A stretch of DNA of 64,000 nucleotides from Galaxea fascicularis (GCA_948470475.1 OX419338.1:26788006-26852005); one strand, 5' to 3'. Counted from the first letter of the stretch, positions 1 through 9,832 are shown. The notes: generated by a model from the sequence alone, not told the origin. A program made the numbers and translations.

Positions 1-428
1 ACCATTTCAAGTCAGAATTCGTGATGCAAGTCAAATGGAGGTATTCATTCTCACAGCATCTGCGTCTCATGGAGTTTGTTGGCAAGAAGGGCTGAGAACA
101 AACCTGGCAATTATTCATCTCTCGAACTGGGCGATGAGCCATTTGGCCACTCCACTACCGGTCTCGCTCTTATAACCCCGCGGTGATGTCGCTTTGTCAC
201 CGTCGTCGTGACGTCAATGGGAGTGAATGAATGATGGGTTCACGACGTAATGCACAATGGACGTCAATTCGTCATCTTGACGTCGATGGGAGTGGATCGA
301 TGACGAAGCCATGACATCACCGATCTCAAATCGTCGATGGCGTTACGAGACAACAAAAAATGCATTAAAGCAAGCGTCCCGTGGCCTTTTCTCATCACTC
401 GGGCAGGACGCACACCACCGTGATCGAG
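1..428. promoter_or_regulatory. Upstream region with CRE-like boxes
   Basis: No gene is visible. The stretch holds several ACGTCA-type boxes: a full palindromic TGACGTCA at 209-216, GACGTCAA at 260-267 and TGACGTCG at 279-286. There is also a TATAA-like sequence near 171-175. The boxes lie 140-220 bases before the small zinc-finger gene at 429, so they may be its promoter. CRE-like elements recur in front of many genes in this window. Confidence 0.35.
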
Positions 429-740
429 ATGGGTCACAAACGCTACAAAAGGTCATCTGCTGCAAGAGCAAGAGGACTCGCCTACCAATCTAACGGACGA
501 TTAGCGGCTCCGTCTGACCAGGAGAAGGAACGAGGTCTGTCCAAGCGTGAAAAAAGGAAGAGATACAATCCCAACTATTACCCCAGCAAGAAACTAATGC
601 AGACAAGCATCGCGACTGAAGAGGTATCCGAATCGGAACGGATCGATGAACCTGGCAGTAGCTTCTTGTGTGCGTTTTGTCGACGAGTGAAGTTCGATCG
701 ACGCGAGGAACTTCTCGAACACATCGTGACGCATTTGTGA
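429..740 (+). CDS. Small basic C2H2 zinc-finger protein
   Basis: A 103-aa protein. The first 55 residues are very rich in Lys and Arg and could act as a nuclear localisation and nucleic-acid binding segment. The C-terminus is one C2H2-type finger with ligands C81, C84, H98 and H102, ending one residue before the stop. An AATAAA signal follows at about 859, giving a short complete transcription unit. An in-frame ATG at 381 would add 16 residues. The start at 429 is preferred because the added part is unremarkable, but this is not decisive. A single finger normally binds DNA weakly, so a regulatory role is only a guess. I do not recognise a specific family. Confidence 0.55.
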   Translation: MGHKRYKRSSAARARGLAYQSNGRLAAPSDQEKERGLSKREKRKRYNPNYYPSKKLMQTSIATEEVSESERIDEPGSSFLCAFCRRVKFDRREELLEHIVTHL

Positions 741-950
741 CAGCATTCGTGGAGCAACAAAGGGAAATGGAGCGGAGTGCGACTCGCAGTGCGAGGGAGG
801 GTTTTGGTTGTGAAACGAGATTAGGTCGGTTCCATAGACCGAAAACGAGTGCATTAAAATAAAGTAAAAAAAAAAAGGATAATCGCGCTTGGTTTGACAA
901 TGTTTGTATTGGGTGTCTTGTGGGTCGACAATGACTGAGCTCTTTTTAAC

Positions 951-1286
951 TTATTGGCTCGGATCCCACTTAAGGGGCACGTATTGGCCGTCCATTTCTG
1001 TCAGTACGGCAGTGTAGTTTCTTTCTATTTTTCTTTTTTCATTGGTCTTTGCCAATCTGACGAGTTGTTTGTGGTTTTTTTTTTCTCTCCTTTTCAGACA
1101 CTAAGACAATGCTAACTTTCTTTAGTAAGCTTATTGGTTCGGATCCCACTTAAGCGACACGCGCTGGCCATCCATTTCTGTCAGTACGGCAATGTACTTT
1201 CTTTCCAATTTTTACTTTTTCCATTCGTCTTTGCCAATCTGACGAGCTGTTTGTGTGTGTTTTTTCTCCTTTTCAGCAGTAGGACA
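951..1286 (+). repeat. Imperfect tandem direct repeat ending in splice-acceptor-like tracts
   Basis: Two copies of a roughly 160-base sequence (about 951-1107 and 1125-1286) share GGATCCCACTTAAG, a TTTCTGTCAGTACGGCA box and a TTTGCCAATCTGACGAG box. Each ends in a long pyrimidine run followed by TTTTCAG, which looks like a 3' splice site. No convincing protein-coding frame is seen from 866 to 1584. A reverse-strand AATAAA at about 1535-1541 belongs to the gene that ends at 1585. Confidence 0.55.
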
Positions 1287-1584
1287 AGGCTATCTTTCTC
1301 TGTGTCTCGTATACGTACGCGAAACTTTGATCAGAAACACGTCTGGCGTCACGAATCACAAACAAGCAATAGACGTAGCCAATTCGTTTTACCTCTCGCC
1401 CGATCGACAAACCCAGACACCGGACTCGAACGAGAGAAAGGAATAATAGGGGGAGATATTTTTTGTCAATTTTCCACTCAGCATCAAAGGGAAGGGACAC
1501 ACCATCATTCAGACATCTTGTTTTTTTTTTCTCATTTTATTAAACAACGTAATTAAATCGCTACATCGGCAACCGTGGCCGCTT

Positions 1585-2694
1585 TCAATCGCAAGATTCC
1601 CACCAACATGTACAAGTGGTACGAGTCATCACGTAGTCTCTGAACCAATTGTCTAAACACAACTGAAAGTCCCTCCATTTTCCTTTCGTCGCCGATCCGG
1701 AGAGACATTCGTATGCTTCCTTTTCATCTATTGCGTTGGCCGCGTTGCTTAACCAATTCATGAATCTGACATCCCTTGGCACCCGGTACTCTTGACGCAA
1801 AGAATCCTTAGAATATAGGCGACAATTCACGACCATCTTTCCGGGTTTCTTCTTCACCCATCGATTCGTGAAAACGTCCACATCGATAACCTCGCCGATT
1901 CGATTTAACTTTTGGCGATCCAGCCCTTTTTCGTCAAAGAAATCTTTCGCGATACAAAATCCGGGCCATTGGTTCGGAATCGCAGCCAGAGACTCGCACA
2001 TAAACTGGTACGTCAAGATGCAGGTCAACAACTCATTCAACTTTGATAAGTTTGCTCTGCGAAACACGAGCTGCTCATCGTACGCTCCCTCCCAGACGTC
2101 GTCGTCCGTGTCCGGGTCGAGCTTCGACAAATTCTCCTTCATTTTTTCAATCACGCGGTCGTCTTTGTGAACGCAATCGACTATTTGAGCACCAGTGTCC
2201 ATTAGCCATTCAAAAGTGGTCTCGCTCAAAAACAGCGATGCCAGGCAATAGTCATCTGCGGGATAATGCATGGCAAGTCTCTCTTTCAGTTCCCCCAGCT
2301 GACTTGGGTGTAACTTGGTCAAGTCCCGCTTCAAGAGGTCCCAGGCACAACCGCCTGCGGCATCCGCATCCCGGGCACAGCTGTCTAGCAACGGCTCGTT
2401 GCATTTCTCGTCCGTGGTCTTCAACTCAAACACTTCCCCCGCCGCATCCTCGATCTTCAGTAACTCGCGAGAATCCGGGTCGGGAGAAAGATATCGTAAA
2501 TGCTCTCCCGGGAGCAAGGTATCAAAGTTGATATCCGCCATTATTTTTTCGTCGCCGCTGGACAACAACTTTATGAGTGCAAGGGCCAACTTTGTGTTGC
2601 ACCATTTTTCTTTTCTTCTACGGGTTACAAAACCTGAGACGAGGGACAAGATCTCGCGTTTTGTCTCGATGGTCGATCTGCGTCTTGGAGACAT
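1585..2694 (-). CDS. Family F protein, copy 1, unknown function
   Basis: A 369-aa protein without a recognisable domain. The reading frame stays open upstream to 2889, but that extension is simply the shared promoter repeat read in antisense, so the ATG at 2694, after a basic MSPRRR start, is preferred. Another ATG at 2541 is possible. The C-terminal half resembles the protein at 38340-39443: both have a DFF-x5-6-DRQ-x-L core, then a V-x-D stretch and a T-x-R pair, in the same order. A reverse AATAAA lies about 45 bases beyond the stop. It is divergent from the broken family A gene at 3056 and shares its promoter region. The paralogue suggests an old duplication; function is unknown. Confidence 0.6.
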   Translation of the reverse strand: MSPRRRSTIETKREILSLVSGFVTRRRKEKWCNTKLALALIKLLSSGDEKIMADINFDTLLPGEHLRYLSPDPDSRELLKIEDAAGEVFELKTTDEKCNEPLLDSCARDADAAGGCAWDLLKRDLTKLHPSQLGELKERLAMHYPADDYCLASLFLSETTFEWLMDTGAQIVDCVHKDDRVIEKMKENLSKLDPDTDDDVWEGAYDEQLVFRRANLSKLNELLTCILTYQFMCESLAAIPNQWPGFCIAKDFFDEKGLDRQKLNRIGEVIDVDVFTNRWVKKKPGKMVVNCRLYSKDSLRQEYRVPRDVRFMNWLSNAANAIDEKEAYECLSGSATKGKWRDFQLCLDNWFRDYVMTRTTCTCWWESCD

Positions 2695-2800
2695 GGTTTT
2701 GTTTCTATTCTTTCTTTTTTGGTCAGGTTTGGGTCTAACTGCTGTCTTTGCTTGCTCCAGTCGCGAATCGCTCGTTTTTAAACACTTTTCGAGGTGGGCG

Positions 2801-2962
2801 TTAACCTCTAACGCGTCACCTCGCCACGTCGTGTCCACGTCATCGGATTCTATCACGAGACCAACATGCAAAAATGGCGGGTGGGGCATTACGTAAAAAG
2901 AAAGACCGTTGACGTCATCTTTTCCCGTGACGTTTACGCCATCCCACGGATGGGACTATAAG
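2801..2962 (+). promoter_or_regulatory. Family A/B shared promoter block, copy 1
   Basis: This block holds GTTAAC, then a conserved box beginning CACCTCGCCACGTCGTGT and continuing with ACGTCATCGGATTCTAT, and a TATAAG box at 2957-2962. Near-identical blocks stand before the family A genes at 5681 (minus), 6141 and 8396, always with TATAAG about 100-120 bases before the ATG. The conservation of the block where the gene behind it is broken shows that it moved as part of a duplicated module. Confidence 0.65.
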
Positions 2963-3055
2963 AGGAGCACGGACAGACTAACCGCTTCAGATCGCTCAGA
3001 GAACAATAACAACACCTATCTAAGTATAGCTGACAGTGCTCTGAAGAGACAATAC

Positions 3056-3504
3056 ATGGCTTCCTCACTCGATACTTCTTCGAAAGACGCAGAAACAGTA
3101 GTACAGGGCGAGAACCCGGGAGATGTCGATGACATCCGCAGAAGGAAGACGAAAGCGTGCCATTTTTGTTAGCGGGAAAGCGTTATTTGGGATTGTCATC
3201 TCTACCACCATTACATGTGGTCATCCCTCGTGCCATCCCTATGTTTGGAAGCCTGGCATTGAATCAATATGTTCCCAATAACGTCGGATGAGTCTCCTCT
3301 GTGTTGCTTTTGATGTTTACGACGAGTTCTCCCACTCCAAGGAACTTTATGTGCCGCATGATGCTGGGAATTCAAACGAGCTACACAGTGGCAACGGTGC
3401 TCTTTGGGAGCGTGCAGGATCATGGCAAGGCGGTAGCGATCGGATACCTCTCGGGGTACATTGACGTATTATGTGGATATTTAATTAACGTTACCATCAC
3501 ATAG
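3056..3504 (+). pseudogene. Broken family A small membrane-protein gene
   Basis: The ATG at 3056 stands at the same place after the promoter as in intact family members, and the first residues match them (MAS, then DT). The frame ends at a stop at 3170-3172. The conserved C-terminal part, with the MLGIQTSYT motif, reappears in another frame at 3301-3504. The middle section is shortened and frameshifted. This is a decayed copy of the genes at 5211, 6141 and 8396, and it ends with the same downstream sequence and ATTAAA-type signal. It could encode at most a 38-residue peptide from the original start. Confidence 0.7.
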
Positions 3505-4081
3505 AAACACAAACACTCGATGAGTTCAAATTTCACGCCGTAACCAAAGTGTGACCTTGTGTATTATAGTGTTTGGTTTTTAACGTTGTAAAGCGTTCGA
3601 TATCACTGGTCCATTAAAATTGTTGTACTTGTCAATGTTGACGTTTGTCTGTTATTTTTGAATGCGGTGAGGTGCAAAGACATCCTTTGTGAAAACACTT
3701 TGTGGAAACGTTGCACATTTATTTGTCGAGGCAAATTATTTTTTCTAGTGTTTGTTTGGCATGACTGTATTTTGCACAATCGTAGCGGGAAGTCAACAAC
3801 GGGGAATTACATTCTAACCTAAGTCAATCTACTTTGCAAAATACAAGGGGAGGCTCTACATCGCCAATCTGCCAAAAGTTGTGCTTGATGATCTCATAAT
3901 TTGTTTTGTCTGGATACTGATCAAAAAGGAAGCTCTATAGAAGTGCACGTTTTACGAGATATGCAAACGTAAAAACGAATAGAGTTCTATCGTCACTTTG
4001 CCGACAAAACAGATTACCTCAGGGTCAAATTGCAAAACTCTTGCGACTAGGGAAGGAACGTTATAGAAGTTAAGACAAGAT
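3505..4081. other. Intergenic spacer of the A/B module
   Basis: No gene is seen. The sequence is a diverged copy of the spacers at about 6657-7330 and 8963-9620: it shares the TTGACGTTTGTC motif after the family A gene and a later block around a TGACTG-TATTTTGCA sequence. It joins the broken A copy to the broken B copy at 4082. Confidence 0.5.
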
Positions 4082-4186
4082 TTACTTGCGACCATTCAAA
4101 ACGAAGGCCTCTTCCGTATGGTTCAAGAGCCCCCTTACATCCAATGCCACAGTCCCATTTGCGACCTCTGCTGGAATGTCGTCCAT
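4082..4186 (-). pseudogene. Truncated family B gene, N-terminus only
   Basis: From the ATG at 4186 the first 34 codons closely match the start of the intact family B protein at 7434-8027 (M-x-DIPAEVANGTV), through the NGRK motif. A TAA stop at 4082-4084 then ends the frame and the rest of the gene is missing. A TATATAA box survives upstream near 4237-4244. It is either a remnant or a 34-residue peptide gene. Confidence 0.65.
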
Positions 4187-4247
4187 CTCACTTGCGTTCG
4201 ATCGGTTGTTTGGGGGCAATGCGAGTATTGACTGAGTTTATATAGCA

Positions 4248-4574
4248 TAGTAAACTTTCTAGTCTTCACGGATAAGGACGATAGACTGGAGGTCCCGCCA
4301 CACAGTACTGATGGAACCCACACACTGTTCAGAAAGAGTAGGAGACCGTAGTCCCACGGTGTGATAGTTTATAACTCATTCTGTTCTGGGGGCACCTGTG
4401 CTGATCCTATTATTCATTCTAATAGGATTGTTAACTGCGTGGCTGCAATTTGCGCCTATAAAAAGCAGTCTGGTAAAGTCCCACAGAGTGCTGTAAAGCG
4501 CTCTGAGCCTTTGGAAAAAGCCCTATATAAATCCTCGTCATCATCAGTCTCATTAATATTAATATTACTATTAC

Positions 4575-4629
<55 letters not shown>

Positions 4630-4630
4630 A
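4248..4630 (+). mobile_element. SINE-like retroposon with (ATT)n tail
   Basis: Homology to the family B promoter stops just after its TATA box at about 4247. The next 380 bases resemble short retroposons of marine invertebrates. They contain GGAGGTCCCG, AAGAGTAGGAGACCGTAGTC, GTAAAGCGCT, and the tail motif CCCTATATAAATCCTCGTCA followed by about 70 bases of ATT/TTA triplets. The GCGCTATATAAAT-(ATT)n type of ending is familiar from such elements; assigning a named SINE family would need a repeat library. It encodes no protein. On its far side the viral spacer resumes in inverted orientation, so the insertion coincides with an inversion breakpoint. Confidence 0.6.
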
Positions 4631-5210
4631 GATAAGCCTATAGATAAAGGCATGGTAAAAATTGACTGAAAGTTTCCTGTTTTCGTTATATTTTTAAACC
4701 AAAAAAAAAATTTCGAGTAGAATTAATCAATATTCTGAGCAATTGTCCTCTTTTAGTACTGTCGTTTAAAATATCCAGTTTAATTATTAGCCGTGTGAAT
4801 TTCCCTCAACTCGTTGAGTCGTCTGTAAGGAACCAAGGAATAGAGAGTCACGAGTGCATTAGCGCGAACACATTAAAAGAAAGAGTTAAAAGTCACACGC
4901 ACATACAATTTGGAGTCGTTCCGAGTGGTGAACTGGAGCAATGTTGCATTTAATCCACTTAGTGCGGTTGGGTATTTCACTGTGTTTAAAATGAGGGAGA
5001 AACGTCAACACTGACAACAACAATAACTTTAATGGCCACGTGATATCGAACGCTTTACAACGCTATACAAAAATACTAGGATACACAATATCACACTTTG
5101 GTTACAACGTGTAATGTAAAGTTTTCACTTGGCGTCCATCGCTCATGGTGGAAGCAGTCATATCATCGTCCCCGGCCTCTATATTTCAAACAAAAAAAAT
5201 TCGAGTTGAA
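4631..5210 (-). repeat. Inverted copy of the A/B module spacer
   Basis: Read on the minus strand, this stretch matches the spacer downstream of the family A genes at 6657-7105 and 8963-9380. Shared landmarks include the long T/A run, the CCATGCCTTTATCTATA block and the sequence CGTTGAGTCG near 4812. It shows that the family A gene at 5211-5681 belongs to an inverted module. No other gene is seen. Confidence 0.6.
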
Positions 5211-5681
5211 TCAATTAATATAAATATAAAGATTGGCTTCATCGTCTCTGCAAAGTATGCCATAGTAACCCAAGATGTATCCTACTGCCATCGGCTTGCT
5301 GTGAATCTCCACGCTCCCAGAGAAGATGGTGGCCATCGTGTAACTCGTTTGAATCCCCAGCATGAAGCGACACATGCGGTTCTTTGAGGTGCGAAAACTC
5401 GTTGTATGCACGAGAAGCATCAGCGAGGCAATTGACCCGATGCAACCGGGAACGTATTGATTCAACGCCACACTTGCCGACAGAGTGATTGACCGATGGA
5501 CTAACTGTTTTAATGGTAGTTCCAAACAGTACGTGATCAGAGACTGGCACCTCTGCTTTGTCGCCCGCCAAAATGATGTGCATTCGTGTTCTGCAGGCCC
5601 TGCCTCCCCCGTTCCAGTATCATCTGTCGATCTCTCGTCCTGCGTGAATTCTCTTGCCAAAGTATCGGGTGTGGAAGCCAT
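5211..5681 (-). CDS. Family A small membrane protein, copy 2
   Basis: A 156-aa protein. The start at 5681 follows a minus-strand TATAAG box at about 5794-5799 and matches the starts of the other copies (MAS-TPDTLA). An acidic, variable N-terminal third is followed by a hydrophobic segment around YVPGCIGSIASLMLLV, then the conserved MLGIQTSYTMAT block and a second hydrophobic stretch. This suggests a small multi-span membrane protein. The C-terminal end differs from the copies at 6141 and 8396: a short A/T-rich change replaces the conserved tail just before the stop. The pair with 6141 is head to head with identical promoters. Function unknown; a host-interaction role would be a guess. Confidence 0.6.
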   Translation of the reverse strand: MASTPDTLAREFTQDERSTDDTGTGEAGPAEHECTSFWRATKQRCQSLITYCLELPLKQLVHRSITLSASVALNQYVPGCIGSIASLMLLVHTTSFRTSKNRMCRFMLGIQTSYTMATIFSGSVEIHSKPMAVGYILGYYGILCRDDEANLYIYIN

Positions 5682-6168
5682 GTTCTGTGTTTTTAGCGCA
5701 CTGTCAGCAACACTTTGACCGTCACTTAGACACTCGTATTCTTGTTTTATCGTTCTCTGAGCGATCTGAAGCAACTAGTCGGTCCGTGCTCCTCTTATAC
5801 CCGCCAATTTCGCATCTTGGTTTCGTCATAGAATCCGATGACGTAGACACGACGTGGCGAGGTGACGACGTATAGGAAAATGCCAATGACGCGCAACAAC
5901 ACCCCATTCCAATGACGTAGACGCGAGGCGTACGTGGGGCGTTAACCTCTGGCACATCACCTCGCCACGTCGTGTCTACGTCATCGGATTCTATGACGAA
6001 ACCAAGATGCGAAATTGGCGGGTATAAGAGGAGCACGGACCGACTAGTTGCTTCAGATCGCTCAGAGAACGATAAAACAAGAATACGAGTGTCTAAGTGA
6101 CGGTCAAAGTGTTGCTGACAGTGCGCTAAAAACACAGAACATGGCTTCCACACCCGATACTTTGGCAA
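5654..6168. repeat. Head-to-head inverted repeat holding two family A promoters
   Basis: The arms 5654-5866 and 5956-6168 (213 bases each) appear to be identical inverted copies, separated by an 89-base spacer. Each arm contains the promoter box, a TATAAG box, the 5' leader and the first codons of a family A gene. The spacer contains CCCCATTCCAATGACGTAG and an ACGTGGGG box. Identity over the non-coding part points to a recent inverted duplication or to ongoing gene conversion. Confidence 0.75.
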
Positions 6169-6656
6169 CAGAGTTCACGCAGGACGAGAGATCGGCAGAT
6201 GATTCTGGAACGAGACAGACAGAGACTCCAGAAGACGAACGCTGTCCGGCGACAAACCAGAGTCGCCGGTCTCTGATGCCGCGCTGCTTGGAATCGATAT
6301 CTGTACCACCCCTAAAACACTTCCTCCATCGGTCAGTCACTCTGTCGACAAGCGTGGTGGTGAATCAATACTTTCCTGGTACCATCGGATCAATTGCCTC
6401 GCTGGCACTTCTCATGTATACAGCGAGATTTTCCACTTCAAAGAACCGCGTGTGTCGTATGATGCTGGGGATTCAAAAGAGTTACACAATGGCCACCATG
6501 ATCTGTGGGAGCGTGGTAGATCACGACGTGGTGGTGATGGTTGGATGTTACTTGGGTTACTATGGCATATTTTGCGATGGCGATGAAGTGACTGTTTCCA
6601 CCACGAGCGATGGACGCCAAGTGAAAACTTTACAGTACACTATGCCCAAAGTGTGA
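6141..6656 (+). CDS. Family A small membrane protein, copy 3
   Basis: A 171-aa protein from the ATG at 6141, which lies 118 bases after a TATAAG box at 6023-6028. The N-terminal third is charged (several Thr, Glu and Asp residues). A hydrophobic segment follows around residues 75-95, then the conserved MLGIQKSYTMAT block and another hydrophobic segment ending GYYGIFC. The tail contains the TSDGRQVKT motif shared with the copy at 8396. It is probably an integral membrane protein with two or three spans; no signal peptide is obvious. An ATTAAA signal follows at about 6714 with a T/G-rich run. Family function is unknown. Confidence 0.65.
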   Translation: MASTPDTLATEFTQDERSADDSGTRQTETPEDERCPATNQSRRSLMPRCLESISVPPLKHFLHRSVTLSTSVVVNQYFPGTIGSIASLALLMYTARFSTSKNRVCRMMLGIQKSYTMATMICGSVVDHDVVVMVGCYLGYYGIFCDGDEVTVSTTSDGRQVKTLQYTMPKV

Positions 6657-7433
6657 CACTGTGTATTATCCAATCTTTTTATAGAGTTGTAAAGCGTTCG
6701 ATATCACGTGGCTATTAAAATTATTGTTCTTGTTAATGTTGACGTTTGTCACTCATTTTTTAAACACTGTGAAATACCCGAACGCACTAAGTAGATTCAA
6801 TGCAACATTGCTTCAGTTCGCTACTCGGAACGACTCCAAATTGTATGCGCGTGTGACCTCTCACCCTTTGTTTTAATGTGTTCATGCTAATCCACTCGAG
6901 AGGCGACTCAACGAGGTGAGGGAAATTCACACGGCTAATATTTACACTGGATATTTTAAACGACAATACTAAGAGAGGACAATCGGTCAGAATATTTATT
7001 AATTCTACGCGAATCTTTTTTTTTTTTGGTTTAAAATATAACGAAGGCCGGAAACCTTTTCAGTCAATTTTGACCATGCCTTTATCTATAAGCTATCTTC
7101 GAACATGCATGCAATGTCGATCATACTGCACAACCCTTTATGAAAATCTGTCGAGACCAATTATTTTCCTTGTGTTCGTTATGCGTGACTGCATTTTGCA
7201 TAACCTGTGAAGGGATGTAAAACAAAAAACAGGAAATCACGTTTTCTAAAACGTTACATCGCTAATTTGCCCAAAAATGCTCTTGACTACCAGGGTGCAC
7301 ACAAAACAACACAGTCCAAATAAAAAGACTTTATCTTTTCAACATCTGTTTATTCAATGACATTTTGTCTTTACATTTCTCTTGCTGTATCTCACACTGT
7401 TTTTTGTTTGTCTTTCGACTTGGTTCGCCACCT
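6657..7433. other. A/B module spacer
   Basis: No gene is seen. The spacer carries the family A poly(A) region, a long T run near 7017-7027, and, at 7349-7355, the reverse-strand AATAAA of the family B gene. It is repeated almost base for base at 8963-9720 and inverted at 4631-5100. Confidence 0.55.
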
Positions 7434-8027
7434 TTACTCGTCCCGTTTTTGTCTTTTCGGCGACCCACTCTGCTCGGCATGGTCAACACCATGCTCTCTG
7501 GCCTTTCTCTTCTTCTTCATCGGCCCGTGGTCGGACACGGTCAAGCCCCCATCGGTTGGATCGTCGTACTTCAAGGACGTCAGTGCATTTGCGGCGTGCT
7601 CGTCAAGTTTTGTTTGATCTAATAGCGCACCGTCGAGGATGTCCGATAGCCATTCCGGCAACTCGAGCAACTGGAACATCTTCGATTTCTCGGGTGTCAT
7701 CCTACCAATGGTGGCCACCGTTCGAATCATGTCCTTTTTGTTGTTTGGTGATCCCGAGACCTTCTGCTCCCCCTCGGGCACGACTTCTATGACGATGATC
7801 AGTTCTAATACCATCTCGCCCCCAGTCACGTCTTGCGACCACACGGTATCTAGCACGGCGAAGGTCCCATCTGACATCTCCAAAAGGTCGCCGAATTCTC
7901 CGTAATTCTCCGGGGACAGGAGGTACTTGCGACCATTCCATACAAAGCACTCTCGCGCAGAGTACAAGAGCCCCCTTATGTCCAATGTCACGGTCCCATT
8001 TGCGACTTCTGCTGGAATGTCTTCCAT
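7434..8027 (-). CDS. Family B protein, intact short form
   Basis: A 197-aa protein with a start at 8027 that follows a TATATAA box near 8081-8087. The N-terminal half is rich in short beta-like stretches with an NGRKYLL motif and a VWSQD motif. The same landmarks (GRKYV, then FWSQ or LWSQ, then a P-E-N or N-P pattern and LPxES) occur in the same order in the longer proteins at 22301-22936 and 24443-25333, so all belong to one family. The last 40 residues are strongly basic (KKKRK, PKRQKR) and look like nuclear localisation signals. Expected location is the nucleus. Family function is unknown. Confidence 0.65.
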   Translation of the reverse strand: MEDIPAEVANGTVTLDIRGLLYSARECFVWNGRKYLLSPENYGEFGDLLEMSDGTFAVLDTVWSQDVTGGEMVLELIIVIEVVPEGEQKVSGSPNNKKDMIRTVATIGRMTPEKSKMFQLLELPEWLSDILDGALLDQTKLDEHAANALTSLKYDDPTDGGLTVSDHGPMKKKRKAREHGVDHAEQSGSPKRQKRDE

Positions 8028-8395
8028 CTCGCCTGCGTTCGATCGGATGAATTGGAGCTAATGCAAGTATCGACCGAGTTTATATAGCACTTTTTAATTA
8101 CGTGCGATAGGCGGAGCCGACGACGTATAGGAAAATGCCAATGACACGCAACAACGCCCCATTCCGATGACGTAGACGCGAGGCGTACGTGGGGCGTTAA
8201 CCTCTGACGCGCCACCTCGTCACGTCGTGTCTATGTCATCTGACTCTATGACGAGACCAAGATGCGAAATTGGTGGGTATAAGAGGAGCACGGACCGACT
8301 AATTGCTTCAGATCGCTCAGAGAACGATAAAACAAGAATACAACTGTCTGAGTGATCGTCAAAGTGTAGCTGACAGTGCGTTACAAACACAGAAC
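8028..8395. promoter_or_regulatory. Divergent promoter between family B and family A genes
   Basis: A TATATAA box at 8081-8087 serves the minus-strand B gene and a TATAAG box at 8278-8283 serves the plus-strand A gene. Between them lie CCCCATTCCGATGACGTAG, a TACGTGGGG box, GTTAAC and the conserved box around CACGTCGTGTCTATGTCAT. The arrangement suggests one compact bidirectional promoter shared by the module. Confidence 0.6.
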
Positions 8396-8962
8396 ATGGT
8401 TTCCGCACCCGATACGTTTGCAAGAGAATTCAGGCAGGACGAGGGGTCGGCAGATGATACTGGAAGGAGAAAGGCAGGGACTTCAGAAGACGAACCCTGG
8501 ATGGCAACAAAGCACCGGTCTCTTATGACGCGCTGTTTGGAATCGATATCTGCACCACCCTTAAAATACTTAGTCCCTCGATTCATCGCTCGGCCGACAA
8601 GCGTAACGTTGAATCAACACCTTCCCGCTACCATCGGATTCATTGCCTCGCCGACGCTTCTCATGTATAGAAGGAGTCTTCCCAGCCGAAAGAACGGCAT
8701 GTGTCGTATGATGCTGGGGATCCAAAAGAGTTACATAATGGTCACCGCGATCTCTCGCAGAGTGGAAAATCACGGCAAGGCGGTAGCAGTTGGATGCACC
8801 TTGGCTTACCATGTCGTATTTTGCGGTGACGATCGAGTGACTGTTTTCGCCACGAGCGATGGACGCCAAGTAAAAACTTTAACGCTGAAGCTGAAGAGTG
8901 ACATTGTGTATCATTGTAATTTTTATAGCGTTGTAAAGCGTTCGATATCACGTGGCTATTAA
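8396..8962 (+). CDS. Family A small membrane protein, copy 4
   Basis: A 188-aa protein from the ATG at 8396, placed after its TATAAG box as in the other copies. The order is as in the family: a charged variable N-terminal third, a hydrophobic segment around residues 75-95, the MLGIQKSYIM block, a second hydrophobic segment, and the TSDGRQVKT tail. The tail runs on about 18 residues further than in the copy at 6141, because the old stop region is altered and the frame enters the former 3' non-coding sequence. Probably a membrane protein; function unknown. Confidence 0.65.
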   Translation: MVSAPDTFAREFRQDEGSADDTGRRKAGTSEDEPWMATKHRSLMTRCLESISAPPLKYLVPRFIARPTSVTLNQHLPATIGFIASPTLLMYRRSLPSRKNGMCRMMLGIQKSYIMVTAISRRVENHGKAVAVGCTLAYHVVFCGDDRVTVFATSDGRQVKTLTLKLKSDIVYHCNFYSVVKRSISRGY

Positions 8963-9720
8963 AGTAGTTGTTGTTGTTGTCAATATCGACGTTTGTCTCT
9001 CATTTTAAGCACGGGAAATTACCCGAACGCACTAAGTAGATTCAATACAAATATTGCTCCAGTTCGGGACTCGGAAGGACTCCAAATTGTATGCGCGTGT
9101 GAATTTTCACTCTTTGTTTCAATGTGTTCACGCTAATGCACTCGTGACTCTGTATTCCTTGGTTCCTTAGAGACGACTCAACGAGGCGAAGGAGGGAAAT
9201 TTACACGGCTAATATTTACACTGGATATTTTAAAACGACAATACTAAAAGAGGACAATCGGTCAGAATATTTATTAATTCTACGCGAATCTTTTTTTTTT
9301 TGTTGGTTTGAAATATAACGAAGACCGGAAAGGTTCAATCAATTTTAACCATACCTTTATCTATAAGCTATCTTAGAACATGCATGCAATGTCGATCATA
9401 CTGCACAACCCTTTATGAAAAAACGTTCCCACGTTCATCTGTCGAGACCAATTATTTTCCTTGTGTTCGTTATGCGTGACTGCATTTTGCATAACCTGTA
9501 AGGGGATGTCAAAAAAACAGGAAATCACGTTTTCTAAAAAGTTACATCACTAATTTGCCAAAAAATGCGCTTGATTACCAGGGTGCACGCAAAACAACAC
9601 AGTCAAAATAAAAGACTTTATCTTTTCAACACCCGTTTATTCAATGACATTTTGTTTTTACATTTCTCTTGCTGTATCTCACACTGTTTTTTGTTTGTCT
9701 TTCGACTTGGTTCGCCGCCT
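8963..9720. repeat. Duplicated A/B module spacer
   Basis: This is a close copy of 6657-7433, including the T run near 9293-9301 and the reverse AATAAA. No additional gene is seen. Confidence 0.6.
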
Positions 9721-9832
9721 TTACTCGTCCCGTTTTTGTCTTTTCGGCGACCCACTCTGCTCGGCATGGTCAACACCATGCTCTCTGGCCTTTCTCTTCT
9801 TCTTCATCGGCCCGTAGTCGGACACGGTCAAG
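9721..9832 (-). pseudogene. Family B remnant with the front deleted
   Basis: The last 37 codons of the family B gene (basic tail and stop) are preserved here almost identically to 7434-7545. At about 9832 the sequence jumps directly into what corresponds to the gene's 5' leader (GTTCGATCG), so about 490 bases including the start codon are deleted. The TATATAA box survives near 9876-9882. The remnant cannot make the protein. Confidence 0.7.

Noticed and set aside
1134..1556. A 140-codon plus-strand frame
   Set aside because: It runs through the T-rich direct repeat and shows Phe/Leu bias typical of pyrimidine-rich non-coding sequence.
4361..4653. Open frames on both strands through the ATT repeat
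   Set aside because: Poly-Leu and poly-Asn frames are simple products of the (ATT)n tail of the SINE-like element.
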